Assembly (NCBI GenBank): GCA_900547685.1
Contig: URHS01000018.1
Span: 1-45,107, forward strand
From: an uncultured Blautia sp.
GTDB lineage: Bacteria > Bacillota > Clostridia > Lachnospirales > Lachnospiraceae
Length of the DNA: 45,107 bases
Reading direction: 5' to 3'
The translations under genes and the position numbers were made by a program. Within the stretch, counting starts at the first letter, position 1, and the number at the start of each line of letters is the position of its first letter. The notes below the pieces were generated by a model. That model was not told where the DNA came from and did no database searches. It saw only the letters and a list, made by a program, of their open reading frames with translations. Below, piece after piece: positions 7,607 to 14,306 of the stretch.

Positions 7607-8335
7607 ATGAAAATCTACAAAACAAAAAATTATGATGAAATGAGCAAAAAAGCAGCACATATCATCGCTTCTCAGGTTATTTTAAATCCTGATTGTGTAC
7701 TTGGTCTTGCAACAGGTTCTACACCTGTAGGCACTTATAAAAATCTGATTGAATGGTATCAGAACGGCGATCTGGATTTCTCACAGATTACCTCCTGTAA
7801 TCTTGACGAATACAGAGGTTTAAGTGGAGATAATGATCAGAGTTATCGCTATTTTATGAACCACAATCTTTTTGACCACGTAAATATTCGCAAAGAATGT
7901 ACTTATGTTCCTGATGGATTAGACAAAGACAGCGATGCAGCATGCAAAGCTTATGAAGAAATTATTAAAAAAGTAGGCGGTATTGACTTACAGCTTTTAG
8001 GTCTTGGTCATAACGGACATATTGGTTTCAACGAACCTGCTGATGAGTTTCCGAAAACAACACACTGTGTAGACTTAACAGAAAGTACAATTCAGGCAAA
8101 TAAACGTTTCTTTGAAAATGAAGCAGACGTACCTCGCCAGGCATATACAATGGGTATCGGTACAATTATGAGTGCAAAGAAAATCCTTGTTGTTGTAAGC
8201 GGTGAAGACAAAGCTGAAATCTTAAATAAAGTAATCAATGGACCAATTACTCCGCAGGTTCCTGCTTCTATCTTACAGCTTCATCCTGATGTAACAATCG
8301 TAGCTGACGAAGCAGCTTTATCTAAAACAAAATAA
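7607..8335 (+). CDS. nagB: Glucosamine-6-phosphate deaminase
   Basis: Converts glucosamine 6-phosphate to fructose 6-phosphate and ammonia, the step that feeds amino sugars into glycolysis; cytoplasmic. The 242-residue length matches Firmicute NagB, which lacks the long allosteric tail of the enterobacterial enzyme. Visible motifs are LGLATGSTPVGTY (phosphate binding, 32-44), NLDEYRGL with Asp 67, and LGLGHNGHIGFNEP (131-144), supplying His 138 and Glu 143; Asn 136 replaces the enterobacterial Asp, as in Bacillus. No nagA deacetylase is adjacent, so GlcNAc-6-P deacetylation must be encoded elsewhere. The nearby sulfatase and NgcE-like importer make this the catabolic end of an amino-sugar locus. 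Confidence 0.97.
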   Translation: MKIYKTKNYDEMSKKAAHIIASQVILNPDCVLGLATGSTPVGTYKNLIEWYQNGDLDFSQITSCNLDEYRGLSGDNDQSYRYFMNHNLFDHVNIRKECTYVPDGLDKDSDAACKAYEEIIKKVGGIDLQLLGLGHNGHIGFNEPADEFPKTTHCVDLTESTIQANKRFFENEADVPRQAYTMGIGTIMSAKKILVVVSGEDKAEILNKVINGPITPQVPASILQLHPDVTIVADEAALSKTK

Positions 8336-8347
8336 TTTATCTAACAT

Positions 8348-8500
8348 AAAAATGCTGTTTCATCAAACACAGCTTAGGAATATTGATACATTTTAGCAAA
8401 TTTGTTGAGCATGCTTGAAGATTACAATCTAAAAAGGAGCTCAGACTATGCATAAAATATATAAATATTCTGATGTGCACTTTGATGAAACAGCATTTTT
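8348..8500. repeat. 153-bp imperfect palindrome with 20-bp perfect terminal arms
   Basis: The arms at 8348-8367 and 8481-8500 are perfect 20-bp inverted repeats. Inside them the two sides hold a symmetric 10/10-nt internal loop, a second 7-bp stem (GAATATT 8378-8384 with AATATTC 8464-8470), and an imperfect third stem (8385-8395 with 8453-8463). It fills the gap between convergent nagB and the ABC permease gene and ends in T runs on both strands, so it could work as a bidirectional terminator. Its size and inner reading frame (8448-8513) are unusual for that. No clear target-site duplication flanks it, so a miniature transposable element is possible but unproven. Confidence 0.75.
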
Positions 8501-8513
8501 TAATTTGTCTTAA
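8448..8513 (+). CDS. Putative 21-residue peptide inside the palindrome
   Basis: ATG at 8448 follows AAGGAG (8434-8439) at good spacing and opens a 21-codon frame ending TAA at 8513; its second half is encoded by the right arm of the palindrome, and its last codons overlap the 3' end of the convergent ABC permease gene. The peptide is polar and aromatic (starts MHKIYKYSDV), has no signal sequence, and I do not recognise it. Only the ribosome-binding site supports it; it may be chance. Confidence 0.25.
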   Translation: MHKIYKYSDVHFDETAFFNLS

Positions 8514-9750
8514 TTTTCTTTAATTCTTTCCATTTTAATCGATTTCCATAATGCATCACAGATGCGCTGTATATACGAATAGAGAATATTGTCACAATTA
8601 TAATGGCAAGTACCAAAAGAACTATAGAAATTCCCATTTCCTGCATGGTAATTTCTCCTGTAATTAACTTAAAAGGTACTGCAAAAGGTGATGAAATCGG
8701 CAGATAAACTGCTAACTTAGAAAGTGCTCCGCTGCCGCCTCCCATGACAGAAGTAAAATATCCCAGATAAAATCCTATAATTACAAGAATACTCACCGGC
8801 ATCATAGCAGAGTTTAAATCCTCGATTTTGCTCACAGCAGCACCACATACAGAATTCATTACTGCATAAAGCGCATAACCTAAAATAAAATAGACAATCA
8901 GGAATGCCAATGTTTTCGGTGTAAAAGCAGAAACAGTTAAATCCACACCGGCAATCTGAAATCCTTCCGGTAGAATAAACTTATAGCAAACTGCTGCAAA
9001 AGCCATTAATCCACCCAATTGAAGCAGCCCAACTGCACCCATAGCCAGACATTTTCCGATTAAGATTTTGGAAGGCTTGGCTGAAATAATCAAGGTTTCC
9101 ATAACTCTGGAAGTCTTCTCCGAGGAAATGGACATTGCCACACCATAACCATAATAATATACTGCAAAAAACATAACAAAAGTAAGTAATAGTCCTACTA
9201 TATATTCCGTTAAATTCATATTTCCAATGAATTTCTGGGTATAAGTAAGGGGTGTCTGAATAATATCAACCTCTCCTTTTTCAACTCCTTTTTCTGTAAG
9301 AAGGTGAGACTGCCATATTTTATTACAGGCATCTACAATAGTATCCGTCTGTATCTTGCTTAAAAAGTTACCCACTGTAATCTCAAGCACCGGAACTGCA
9401 TCCTTTTCCTGAATAGAAAGAATAGCCACACTTCTGCTTTCATCTATAGCTTGTTCCAGCCCTTTTACCGCATCCTGCTCTATGGATTTAAAATTCATTC
9501 CAGGGTAAGCTACTTTTAAATAAGGTATCTCTTTCTCAAAGACCCCTGTTTCATCAACCATATAACAGGTTCCGCTATATTCGGTCTTAACTTCTGCGCT
9601 TTCTTCTCCTTTATCAAAGAACGTCATCACACGTGGAATGGCACACATAACACCTAAAAGCGCCATAATCACAATCGTAGAAATCCAGAAAGCTTTCTTT
9701 CTGATTCCCTCTTTAAATGTATACGAAAATACGGTTAAAATCTGTTTCAT
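8500..9750 (-). CDS. ABC-2 type exporter permease (NatB-like)
   Basis: Membrane subunit of an ABC exporter, 416 aa. It shows a first helix at about 20-42, a large extracellular domain (about 55-180), then a block of five to six helices from about 183, with LLTFVMFFAVYYYGYGVAMSISSEKTSRVMETLIISAKP, the hallmark of the ABC2_membrane_3/NatB group (SSEKTSRVMEtLl). The start codon overlaps the end of the ATPase gene by 4 bp (ATGA), so the two are coupled. NatAB exports sodium in Bacillus, but this family also covers bacitracin and other drug exporters, so the substrate is open. Confidence 0.9.
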   Translation of the reverse strand: MKQILTVFSYTFKEGIRKKAFWISTIVIMALLGVMCAIPRVMTFFDKGEESAEVKTEYSGTCYMVDETGVFEKEIPYLKVAYPGMNFKSIEQDAVKGLEQAIDESRSVAILSIQEKDAVPVLEITVGNFLSKIQTDTIVDACNKIWQSHLLTEKGVEKGEVDIIQTPLTYTQKFIGNMNLTEYIVGLLLTFVMFFAVYYYGYGVAMSISSEKTSRVMETLIISAKPSKILIGKCLAMGAVGLLQLGGLMAFAAVCYKFILPEGFQIAGVDLTVSAFTPKTLAFLIVYFILGYALYAVMNSVCGAAVSKIEDLNSAMMPVSILVIIGFYLGYFTSVMGGGSGALSKLAVYLPISSPFAVPFKLITGEITMQEMGISIVLLVLAIIIVTIFSIRIYSASVMHYGNRLKWKELKKIKTN

Positions 9751-10643
9751 TTGCTCTCCCCTGCCTTTCTGACGAAAATTTCCTGTAAGGACGGTTCGCG
9801 TATTTCAAATTTTAAAGGATAGATATTTTCCTCTGTCATTCGTCTTAAAAATCTATGGGCCATTTCATCCCCCTGTATTTTATATTCTGTCTCCCCTGCC
9901 CTCTTTTCAAACAGCTCCAGTCCTTCTTCTTGTGCCAATGTACCTACATCTTCGTATGCAGATACTATTAAATTGGTATGTCCGTACCCAGCTTTGATTT
10001 CTTTTAAATTTCCTTTTAAAAGCGTTTTTCCCCTGTCCAGAATAACCAAATTTTCACAGTATTCTTCTACGGTTTCCATCTGATGTGTACTTAAAATAAT
10101 ATACTTTCCCTCTGCTACAAGTTCCTTTACCAAATTTTTCAAAACCTGCGTATTTACCGGATCCAAACCGGAAAAAGGCTCATCCAGAAAAATCAGTCTT
10201 GGATTATGTATAATCGCTGCAATCAGCTGAATTTTCTGCTGATTTCCTTTGGAAAGCTTTTCCGCCGGTGTATTCTGATATTCCATCACCTGAAGTCTTT
10301 CCATAAGACGCAATGCAGATTTTTTCGCATTTTCCTTCTTCATGCCTCTTAATCTTCCAAAGTAAATTAACTGTTCTAATACTTTGGTTTTCATATAAAT
10401 GCCCCTTTCCTCCGGAAGATATCCAAAAGAAAGTGTCTCTCTTGTAATAGGAGTCCCATTCCACAGTGCTTCTCCTTCGTCCGGCTGCATAATACCCAAA
10501 ATATTACGGATTGTAGTTGTTTTTCCTGCTCCGTTTGTTCCTAAAAGGCCAAATACTCCTGGTCCTTTCATCTCAAAAGATAAATGGTCTACTGCTGTTT
10601 TTTCTCCGAATTTCTTTGTAATTTCTCTTACCTCTAATCCCAT
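9747..10643 (-). CDS. ABC exporter ATP-binding protein (NatA-like)
   Basis: ATPase of the exporter encoded by the next gene, 298 aa. Walker A is GTNGAGKTT (35-43), the signature is LSKGNQQKI, Walker B is LIFLDEPFSGLDP, and the H-loop is in LSTHQMET. After the NBD there is a C-terminal DUF4162-like tail of about 80 residues (NLVILDRGKTLLKGNLKEIKAG onwards), usual for this group. It lies 11 nt after the DUF3169-like gene and overlaps the permease gene, giving an operon of four: Xre regulator, membrane protein, ATPase, permease. Confidence 0.95.
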   Translation of the reverse strand: MGLEVREITKKFGEKTAVDHLSFEMKGPGVFGLLGTNGAGKTTTIRNILGIMQPDEGEALWNGTPITRETLSFGYLPEERGIYMKTKVLEQLIYFGRLRGMKKENAKKSALRLMERLQVMEYQNTPAEKLSKGNQQKIQLIAAIIHNPRLIFLDEPFSGLDPVNTQVLKNLVKELVAEGKYIILSTHQMETVEEYCENLVILDRGKTLLKGNLKEIKAGYGHTNLIVSAYEDVGTLAQEEGLELFEKRAGETEYKIQGDEMAHRFLRRMTEENIYPLKFEIREPSLQEIFVRKAGESK

Positions 10644-10654
10644 ATTACGCCTCC

Positions 10655-11416
10655 TTATCTTTTCTTTTCATATTCGTACCAATAAATCAGTGACTGAGAA
10701 ACCCATATCACCATTAAAATCAAAAATGGCACTACCCCAACTTCCACAGCATTGGATAAAATTAAAAGTCCGATAAAAACTGCCAGATACACAAACTGCG
10801 TTTTTAACTGCGTATAATATGCTGCCTGAAACATTCTTAATTTTTCTCTTTCATCACAGCTTGCCAGCCATTCTTTATTAAAATTCCAACTAAAAAAATT
10901 ACCTCTTTTTTCCGGATTGATTTTCTTATCATATTTTATCAATTTTCCTATAAAAAATAAGTTCCAAAATACCATAACTGCATAAATCAAAACAGCTGTG
11001 ACAGAAAACATGGCAGCAGTACGTGCTTCTGTATGCAAATTCCCAATGGAAATTCCTGAAATACACATTTCCGCTATCATAAAAACAGATAAAGTACTCT
11101 GGTATCTCTGAATACTTCTTTCCAACTGTTCTGTTTCTTCTTCTGAATCTTCATCCCATCGCTTCATTTTCTTAGCTACGATAAAAGTAAGCAAAGGGGC
11201 CAGAATAAAAAGTACCAAGGATAAAAACAGCAACGCCCAATCACTGTAATTTCCTGTAATATTCTCAGCTTCCCGCAAAATATTGGCAATATCATCTTTA
11301 AATATAAAACAGATAGCACTTCCTGCTCCTCCGATAAATGCTCCTAAAAGCATCAAGAGCACCATTTGTATTATGCCCTGCACACGTCCCGTTTCCTTCT
11401 TCCTTTTCTTACTCAT
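10655..11416 (-). CDS. DUF3169-like membrane protein
   Basis: Membrane protein of unknown function, 253 aa from the ATG at 11416, which follows GAGGAGG and overlaps the stop of the Xre gene by 8 bp. The longer frame would start inside that gene. It has a basic N-terminus, paired helices at about 15-39 and 58-82, another pair at about 112-132 and 145-166, a cytoplasmic stretch containing EKRGNFFSWNFNKEWLASCDEREKL, and a C-terminal pair ending WVSQSLIYWYEYEKKR. The EKRG..NF.KEWL..CDE..KL block is what I associate with DUF3169, a family often found beside ABC exporters and small Xre regulators. It may assist or regulate the exporter; no enzymatic motif is seen. Confidence 0.75.
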   Translation of the reverse strand: MSKKRKKETGRVQGIIQMVLLMLLGAFIGGAGSAICFIFKDDIANILREAENITGNYSDWALLFLSLVLFILAPLLTFIVAKKMKRWDEDSEEETEQLERSIQRYQSTLSVFMIAEMCISGISIGNLHTEARTAAMFSVTAVLIYAVMVFWNLFFIGKLIKYDKKINPEKRGNFFSWNFNKEWLASCDEREKLRMFQAAYYTQLKTQFVYLAVFIGLLILSNAVEVGVVPFLILMVIWVSQSLIYWYEYEKKR

Positions 11417-11621
11417 TTTCGTCCTCCTCGTATCTGAATATTTCTTCCACGGTTGCGTTGCATTCCTTTGCAATTTTCAAGGCCAACGTTACAGACGGAG
11501 AATAATCTCCTCTTTCAATTAAACTGATGGTCTGTCTGGAAGCTCCAACTCTCTTTCCCAGCTCCTGCTGATTAATACCAAGTCTTGCCCGATATTCCTT
11601 CAGACTGTTATATAATGGCAT
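11409..11621 (-). CDS. Xre family helix-turn-helix regulator
   Basis: Small DNA-binding protein, 70 aa from the ATG at 11621. The HTH_3 domain fills most of it: LKEYRARLGINQQELGKRVGASRQTISLIERGDYSPSVTLALKIAKECN, then a short acidic tail. The frame is open further upstream to 11708, but the promoter lies inside that extension, so the short form is right. The ribosome-binding site is odd: AGAGG sits only one base from ATG, and a run of ten G (complement of 11633-11642) lies 11 nt upstream and could pair with the anti-Shine-Dalgarno through G-U pairs. It heads the exporter operon and most likely represses its own promoter through twin palindromes at 11671-11721. Confidence 0.88.
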   Translation of the reverse strand: MPLYNSLKEYRARLGINQQELGKRVGASRQTISLIERGDYSPSVTLALKIAKECNATVEEIFRYEEDENE

Positions 11622-11632
11622 TCCTCTTTCTA

Positions 11633-11642
11633 CCCCCCCCCC
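11633..11642 (-). repeat. G10 homopolymer in the leader of the Xre gene
   Basis: Ten consecutive C on the plus strand (G on the coding strand) between the transcription start and the start codon of the Xre regulator. Such tracts slip during replication; here a change in length would alter the ribosome-binding region, not the reading frame. Confidence 0.85.
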
Positions 11643-11670
11643 TAATTTTTTGACCTGTTTTTTTGTCATT

Positions 11671-11721
11671 TTGACAATTATATTTGTCATTATTGTAGCA
11701 GATGACAAATATAATTGTCAA
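11671..11721 (-). promoter_or_regulatory. Promoter with twin operators for the Xre-exporter operon
   Basis: On the minus strand TTGACA (complement of 11716-11721), an 18-nt spacer and TACAAT (complement of 11692-11697) form a strong promoter. Two 20-nt arms, TTGACAATTATATTTGTCAT (11671-11690) and its exact reverse complement (11702-11721), flank the -10. Each arm is itself a TGACAA-N6-TTGTCA palindrome, so one covers the -35 and the other the start point, the arrangement expected for autorepression by the dimeric Xre protein. Confidence 0.8.
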
Positions 11722-11810
11722 TCATTAAAATAGAATTGCCGGACCTGATGCCTTAAGACAAAAAAAGTTTGACAGAAAATATTGAGTTCAAAGAAAATAA
11801 TTAAATAGTC

Positions 11811-11846
11811 AAAAATCGCTGAAGTCTTATGACCTCAGCGATTTTT
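11811..11846. terminator. Terminator after the CPBP gene
   Basis: A 16-bp stem with one mismatch (11811-11826 with 11831-11846) and a TTAT loop that contains the stop codon of the CPBP gene. A and T runs flank it on both strands, so it works in both directions. Confidence 0.85.
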
Positions 11847-12567
11847 CTCTCCCTGAAAATTTTTCCATTCCCCACAAAATGCCCAGTGGAACTACGGTCA
11901 AAACAATCCCCAGCCACAGTGGAACAGGAAACATTCCTAATGCCATGCCTAAGAAATTCACAAAGAAATGACACCAGATTACACATTTTAAATTTTTATA
12001 TTTATACATCACAGAGCCAAACAACAGGCCTGCCAAAAAGGCATAAGATGACTGGATAATATTGCCATGTATAATTCCAAAATACAATGCCTGTAAAATA
12101 TTCGCAACCCAGAACGGAAAAGATTTTTCCAATATCTTTAAAGTCAGCCCTCTGAAAATCAGTTCCTCTACAAAAGGTGCTAAAAGCATAGTATATACCA
12201 CAGAAAAAAAGGTAGGGCTGTACATTCCAAGACTTTCTATAACCTCTCCATAGTTTTCCATTTCCTGAGGAAACAGACCTGAAATCCCGGTAAGTGCAAA
12301 GCTGGTGCAAAACTGGATTGCTCCCCCTAAAAGTGCAAGTCCAATCCAACCTTTCGGTGAAACAATTATTTGCACAGTATCTTCCTTTTTCTTCAGACTC
12401 TGATACCAAAATCCGCCTATGAGCAGCGTCACAAAATTAATCAGCACTCCGTCAAAATAAGGAGGATAATCTCTCCAGAATAAAAACACAAGACTTACCA
12501 CACTCTGAACAGCCAGCCACATCACAACCGGCAGAAGACTTTGTAAGATTGCTTTTGATTTCTCCAT
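11827..12567 (-). CDS. CPBP family intramembrane metalloprotease
   Basis: Integral membrane protein of 246 aa with about seven hydrophobic segments and the CPBP (Abi/CAAX protease-like) signature: EELIFRG in APFVEELIFRGLTLKIL (motif 1, EExxxR), FGIIHGN (motif 2 His) and HFFVNFLG (motif 3 H..N). These residues form the metal site in the Rce1-type fold. Bacterial members act in bacteriocin self-immunity or peptide processing, but no bacteriocin gene is next to it. Its ATG directly follows the stop codon of proA (TAAATG), so it is probably translated by coupling in a proA operon. No functional link with proline synthesis is obvious. Confidence 0.88.
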   Translation of the reverse strand: MEKSKAILQSLLPVVMWLAVQSVVSLVFLFWRDYPPYFDGVLINFVTLLIGGFWYQSLKKKEDTVQIIVSPKGWIGLALLGGAIQFCTSFALTGISGLFPQEMENYGEVIESLGMYSPTFFSVVYTMLLAPFVEELIFRGLTLKILEKSFPFWVANILQALYFGIIHGNIIQSSYAFLAGLLFGSVMYKYKNLKCVIWCHFFVNFLGMALGMFPVPLWLGIVLTVVPLGILWGMEKFSGREKSLRS

Positions 12568-13866
12568 TTACTTTTCTTCCCCGCTTATTTCTTCAAAGTG
12601 AAATGCTTTCTTTCCTGAAGCATAATCCTGTACAATCTGTCCATGTCCGAATAATTTATATTTATAAGTTACCAGACCTTCCAGCCCTACCGGACCTCTG
12701 GCATGAATTTTTCCTGTACTAATTCCCACTTCCGCTCCAAATCCATAACGGAAGCCATCTGCAAATCTGGTAGAGCAATTATGATACACACCTGCAGAGT
12801 CCACAAGCTGCATAAATCTTTCTACGTTTTCCTGATTTTCACTTAAAATACAGTCTGTATGATGAGAACCATAAGTATTAATATGGCAAATTGCTTCTTC
12901 CACGTCTTCTACAATTTTCACGGAAATTGCCATATCTAAATACTCTGTATGAAAATCTTCTTCCTGCATTTCTTCACATTCTATTATCTGCTGTACTTCT
13001 TTTGTTCCCTTTATACTTACACCTGCTACTTTTAAAGCTTTTTCTGCTTCCGGCAGGAATTCTTTTGCAATCTGTCTGTTTACCAGTAATGTTTCTACTG
13101 CATTACAAGCTGCTGTATACTGTGTCTTAGCATCCACAAGAATAGGAATTGCCTTCTCTATATCGTAAGAATTGTCCACATAAATATGGCACACTCCATC
13201 TGCGTGTCCCATAACAGGGATTTTCGTATGGTTCATAATATACTGCACAAAGCTGTTAGAACCCCTTGGAATTAACAGGTCTACACAATCATGGCAGGAA
13301 AGAAGCTCGTCAATTTCCTGATGCTGCTCTGCCTGAAGCATACAGCCATTTGGTAATCCGCATTTTGTCACTACCTGATAAATAGTCTCAAATAAAACCT
13401 TATTTGTTCGTGCCGTTTCCTTTCCGCCTTTTAATACAGCACAGTTTCCGCTTTTGATACAAAGAGAGGATATCTGCACCAAAGCATCCGGTCTTGCCTC
13501 AAAAATAACTCCAATTACTCCAATGGGACAAGTTACTCGATACAAATTTAAATTCTCATCTAATTTCCTTGCAAGCTGTAATTTAGACAATGGATCAGGC
13601 AGTTTTATCAACTGCTCAATGCCTTCTATAACTGCTTTCAACTTTTCTTCGTCAAATTTTAACCTTTTCATTACAGAAGGCAAAACACCTGCTGCTTTTG
13701 CAGCCTCCATATCTTCTTTATTGGCTTGAAAAATTTCTTCTTTATGTTCCTGTAATGCCAAAGCAGCGGCTTTTAAAGCCTGATTTCTGGTTTCCGGTGA
13801 AAGTGCTGCCATTTTAGGGCTATCCTTTTTCATTTTCCTTACTTCATTTCTGATATCCATATTCAT
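12568..13866 (-). CDS. proA: Glutamate-5-semialdehyde dehydrogenase (gamma-glutamyl phosphate reductase)
   Basis: NADPH-dependent reduction of gamma-glutamyl phosphate to glutamate semialdehyde, second step of proline synthesis; cytoplasmic. At 432 residues (430 if ATG at 13860, which has the better Shine-Dalgarno spacing, is used) it is about the family length of 415-430. Family features include CPIGVIGVIFEARPDALVQI, SGNCAVLKGGKE and the active-site cysteine in KTQYTAACNAVETLL. The C-terminal GFGAEVGISTGKIHARGPVGLEGLVTYKY is the ProA signature. proB, often its upstream partner, is not here: a promoter and a small cysteine-containing gene precede it. Confidence 0.97.
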   Translation of the reverse strand: MNMDIRNEVRKMKKDSPKMAALSPETRNQALKAAALALQEHKEEIFQANKEDMEAAKAAGVLPSVMKRLKFDEEKLKAVIEGIEQLIKLPDPLSKLQLARKLDENLNLYRVTCPIGVIGVIFEARPDALVQISSLCIKSGNCAVLKGGKETARTNKVLFETIYQVVTKCGLPNGCMLQAEQHQEIDELLSCHDCVDLLIPRGSNSFVQYIMNHTKIPVMGHADGVCHIYVDNSYDIEKAIPILVDAKTQYTAACNAVETLLVNRQIAKEFLPEAEKALKVAGVSIKGTKEVQQIIECEEMQEEDFHTEYLDMAISVKIVEDVEEAICHINTYGSHHTDCILSENQENVERFMQLVDSAGVYHNCSTRFADGFRYGFGAEVGISTGKIHARGPVGLEGLVTYKYKLFGHGQIVQDYASGKKAFHFEEISGEEK

Positions 13867-13904
13867 CTCATCCTTTACTCAATCCATAAGTCACTTGTTG
13901 TTTC

Positions 13905-13933
13905 ATTATAGCCTTTCTACCTGTCAAACGCAA
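13905..13933 (-). promoter_or_regulatory. Promoter of proA
   Basis: Minus strand TTGCGT (complement of 13928-13933), 17 nt, TATAAT (complement of 13905-13910), 38 nt before the proA start. It lies after the stop codon of the upstream small gene. Confidence 0.65.
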
Positions 13934-13939
13934 TCTTTT

Positions 13940-14134
13940 CTACATTTGCTTTCTCACAATCTTATATTCATCTTCCATCTGAAAATAAGGGCAGTTATAA
14001 AAAGTATCTGATAAAAAGCGGCTCATCTCATCTTCATCTAAATTCACATCACAAATATAATATCCTAAATCTTCGTCATAAATATAATTGCTGCAGTACT
14101 CACATCCTGCTGTTTTTCCTGATTTTTTTGCCAT
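13940..14134 (-). CDS. Small cysteine-containing protein (DUF6472-like)
   Basis: A 64-residue soluble protein starting at ATG 14134, with AAAGGG 10 nt upstream; a start at 14176 would add an N-terminus with no ribosome-binding site. It begins MAKKSGKTAGCEYCSNYIYDE and has four cysteines in the pattern CEYC, then YYICDVNLDEDEM, then FYNCPYFQ, which suggests a small zinc-binding knuckle. It resembles the short DUF6472 proteins of Clostridia, from memory. Function is unknown. It is divergent from trkA and lies 73 nt upstream of proA in the same direction. Confidence 0.75.
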   Translation of the reverse strand: MAKKSGKTAGCEYCSNYIYDEDLGYYICDVNLDEDEMSRFLSDTFYNCPYFQMEDEYKIVRKQM

Positions 14135-14202
14135 TTCTTTCATTCCCTTTCTATGCTTTCTATTCAGATATATCAAAAACTATATTCTTTGTCAAATACT
14201 CA

Positions 14203-14230
14203 TTGCAAATATACTTATTAGTGCTATAAT
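14203..14230 (+). promoter_or_regulatory. Promoter of trkA-trkH
   Basis: TTGCAA (14203-14208), a 16-nt spacer and TATAAT (14225-14230), leaving a T-rich leader of about 70 nt before the trkA start codon. Confidence 0.65.
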
Positions 14231-14306
14231 GAAGTTTGATTTTTATATAATCTTTATGTCATTCTTATTTTTTTTATATTATCTTAATAATATTTTGGAG
14301 GTTCTT

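Noticed and set aside
8336..8513. A defined MITE with target-site duplication
   Set aside because: The arms are perfect but no direct repeat flanks them; only the palindrome is reported.
11622..11708. Longer N-terminus for the Xre regulator, putting the G10 tract in the reading frame
   Set aside because: The extension would begin inside the -35/-10 region and operator; alignment of the HTH supports the ATG at 11621.
12002..12409. 135-residue frame in the CPBP gene
   Set aside because: Same-strand shifted frame over an intact protease gene; Cys/Trp-rich and without start signal.
14135..14306. N-terminal extension of TrkA
   Set aside because: It would include the promoter hexamers and adds a hydrophobic segment absent from TrkA; the Shine-Dalgarno fixes the start at 14307.
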